Shown here: positions 5,862-6,386 of the stretch, in pieces
Numbering within the stretch: the first letter of the stretch is position 1
Layout of the letters: each line of letters begins with the position of its first letter
Assembly: GCA_017938565.1 (NCBI GenBank)
Contig: JAGBBI010000047.1
Location: forward strand, 1 to 6,386
DNA: 6,386 bases
Origin: Clostridia bacterium
GTDB taxonomy: Bacteria; Bacillota_A; Clostridia; Christensenellales; UBA1242
Direction of reading: 5' to 3'
The notes under the pieces: model-generated
Seen by the model: the letters and a program-made list of their open reading frames with translations, nothing else
Told to the model about the DNA's origin: nothing
Databases searched by the model: none
Position numbers and translations under genes: made by a program

Positions 5862-6173
5862 ATGAAATGTAATTTACCAAAAGGTTATAAGTCAAGTATA
5901 TCAGAAGAGGTAGCTTTTGACCAACCAACTCAGTATTCAATTAAAGGAATGCCACAAATCGACAGAAGAAATATGCCAATGGGATATAATGGAAGTTCAA
6001 TGATGGCTTATGGCACAGGGAAAAACTATAATTTTACAACTAGTGCGAGGTCAAGGAAAAATGCTCAAGTTCGCAACAACAGAAACGCAATGACTGGTGC
6101 AAGAATGAGCGAAAGTGAAAGAAGTTTTAAAAGAATTGCTCAGAAATACAACTCTGATGCACAAGAGATGTAG
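5862..6173 (+). CDS. hypothetical basic, methionine-rich protein, not recognised
   Basis: I do not recognise this 103-residue protein. It is probably a real gene: it has a strong promoter, AAAAGGGG nine bases before the ATG (5845-5852), and codon use like its neighbours. The composition is odd: nine Met, only one Leu, one Cys (Cys3), no Trp or His, many Asn, Ser, Gly and Arg, and a net charge of about +9 (17 Lys/Arg against 8 Asp/Glu). There is no signal peptide or membrane segment. Residues about 25-80 look disordered (MPMGYNGSSMMAYGTGKNYN, then the basic SARSRKN and VRNNRN), and residues 83-97 (SESERSFKRIAQKYN) could form a short amphipathic helix. A nucleic-acid or ribosome-associated role is conceivable from charge and from its place just before rpmG, but that is speculation. 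No clear terminator follows it. Confidence 0.75.
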   Translation: MKCNLPKGYKSSISEEVAFDQPTQYSIKGMPQIDRRNMPMGYNGSSMMAYGTGKNYNFTTSARSRKNAQVRNNRNAMTGARMSESERSFKRIAQKYNSDAQEM

Positions 6174-6265
6174 TATTTTTATTAAAAAATAACTATACAT
6201 CAAACAATTTTACTAAATTTCGTGCAAATTTTGTTAAAAAAATGGCTTATAAATTTTAAAAACCA
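6174..6265. other. AT-rich spacer without a supported feature
   Basis: Between the 103-residue protein gene and the rpmG promoter I see only weak A/T hairpins: TAGT plus ATTTTT against AAAAAT plus ACTA at 6171-6195, and AAATTT repeated around CGTGC at 6215-6231. Neither has a proper G+C stem followed by a T-tract, so transcription may run on into rpmG. Confidence 0.5.
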
Positions 6266-6294
6266 TTGACAAAATAATTTTTGTATGATAAATT
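6266..6294 (+). promoter_or_regulatory. rpmG promoter
   Basis: A perfect TTGACA at 6266-6271, a 17-base spacer, and TAAATT at 6289-6294 (4 of 6). The -35 context (ATTGACAAA) is the same as in the promoter at 5795. The start of transcription would be close to 6301, the first base of the leader hairpin. Confidence 0.65.
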
Positions 6295-6300
6295 ATATAT

Positions 6301-6333
6301 ACACTCGCCTTGATTAGGGAGTGTTAATTTTTT
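6301..6333 (+). promoter_or_regulatory. hairpin leader at the 5' end of the rpmG transcript
   Basis: ACACTC at 6301-6306 pairs with GAGTGT at 6319-6324, and CCT at 6308-6310 with AGG at 6316-6318, leaving one bulged G (6307) and the loop TGATT. This nine-pair, GC-containing stem is followed by TAA and six T (6328-6333), then the ribosome binding site. It may be a 5'-terminal stabilising stem, an attenuator, or a protein-binding leader; I cannot tell which. Confidence 0.6.
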
Positions 6334-6347
6334 GGGAGAAATTTTTT

Positions 6348-6386
6348 ATGAGAACAAAGATCACATTAGAATGTACAGAATGTAAA
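6348..6386 (+). CDS. rpmG: 50S ribosomal protein L33, 3'-truncated by the window edge
   Basis: The last 13 codons of the window read MRTKITLECTECK, the typical amino terminus of bacterial L33, a small protein of the large ribosomal subunit near the tRNA exit site. Cys9 and Cys12 form the first CxxC of a zinc ribbon, so this is probably the zinc-binding form of L33 and not the cysteine-free paralogue that replaces it under zinc starvation; the second CxxC lies outside the window. GGGAGA at 6334-6339 is the ribosome binding site, eight bases before the ATG. In many bacteria rpmG begins a block with secE, nusG and rplK; here only the leader and start can be seen. Confidence 0.88.
   Translation, partial: MRTKITLECTECK

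Noticed and set aside
6171..6195. A/T-only hairpin starting at the stop codon of the 103-residue protein gene, as a terminator
   Set aside because: Almost no G-C pairs, a bulge, and no T-tract on the 3' side; pairing of this kind is expected by chance at this base composition.
6241..6267. AATGG/CCATT inverted repeat reaching into the rpmG -35 box
   Set aside because: Only five pairs around a 17-base AT-rich loop; too weak to claim as an operator or terminator.

Overview
This is a low-GC (roughly one third G+C by eye), densely coded bacterial chromosome segment with the vocabulary of a Gram-positive Firmicute, most probably an uncultured Clostridia-type organism. The markers are a Veg protein, a SPOCS/LysM protein of the SipL type (a spore-coat family), a VanW-family exported protein, AAGGAGG-type ribosome binding sites and the start of rpmG. 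The species cannot be named from the sequence. No IS element, CRISPR array, tRNA, rRNA or phage gene is visible.

Layout. Positions 1-4045 carry four genes on the + strand: the 3' part of tilS (tRNA-Ile lysidine synthase), a secreted VanW-domain protein, veg, and the SPOCS/LysM gene. Positions 4046-4189 hold two hairpin terminators, one for each of two convergent genes. A divergent-looking glycerol kinase gene (glpK) occupies 4190-5674 on the - strand. A 187-bp divergent control region (5675-5861) holds promoters for glpK and for an unrecognised 103-residue, basic, methionine-rich protein (5862-6173). After a short AT-rich spacer comes a near-consensus promoter, a hairpin leader and the first 13 codons of rpmG (ribosomal protein L33, two-cysteine zinc form). 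In many bacteria rpmG leads the secE-nusG operon, but that lies outside the window.

How the genes relate. The + strand block mixes a translation-fidelity enzyme (TilS) with envelope and spore-linked functions (VanW, Veg, SPOCS/LysM). Veg next to a SPOCS/LysM gene is an arrangement I recall from other Clostridia and supports the SipL-like reading. glpK stands alone, with its own promoter, terminator and a CG-centred palindrome over its probable -35 box, which suggests regulation by a LacI/CcpA-type repressor.

The most unusual signal is not a gene. The start regions of three successive genes (vanW, veg and the SPOCS gene) are each embedded in a substantial inverted repeat: a 17-pair hairpin containing the vanW ATG, a bulged 14-pair repeat looping out the veg ribosome binding site and ATG, and a 13-of-14-pair repeat whose right arm contains the SPOCS-gene GTG and whose left arm overlaps a good internal promoter. 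A fourth hairpin sits at the predicted 5' end of the rpmG transcript. These are visible in the sequence; that they regulate translation or termination is inference.
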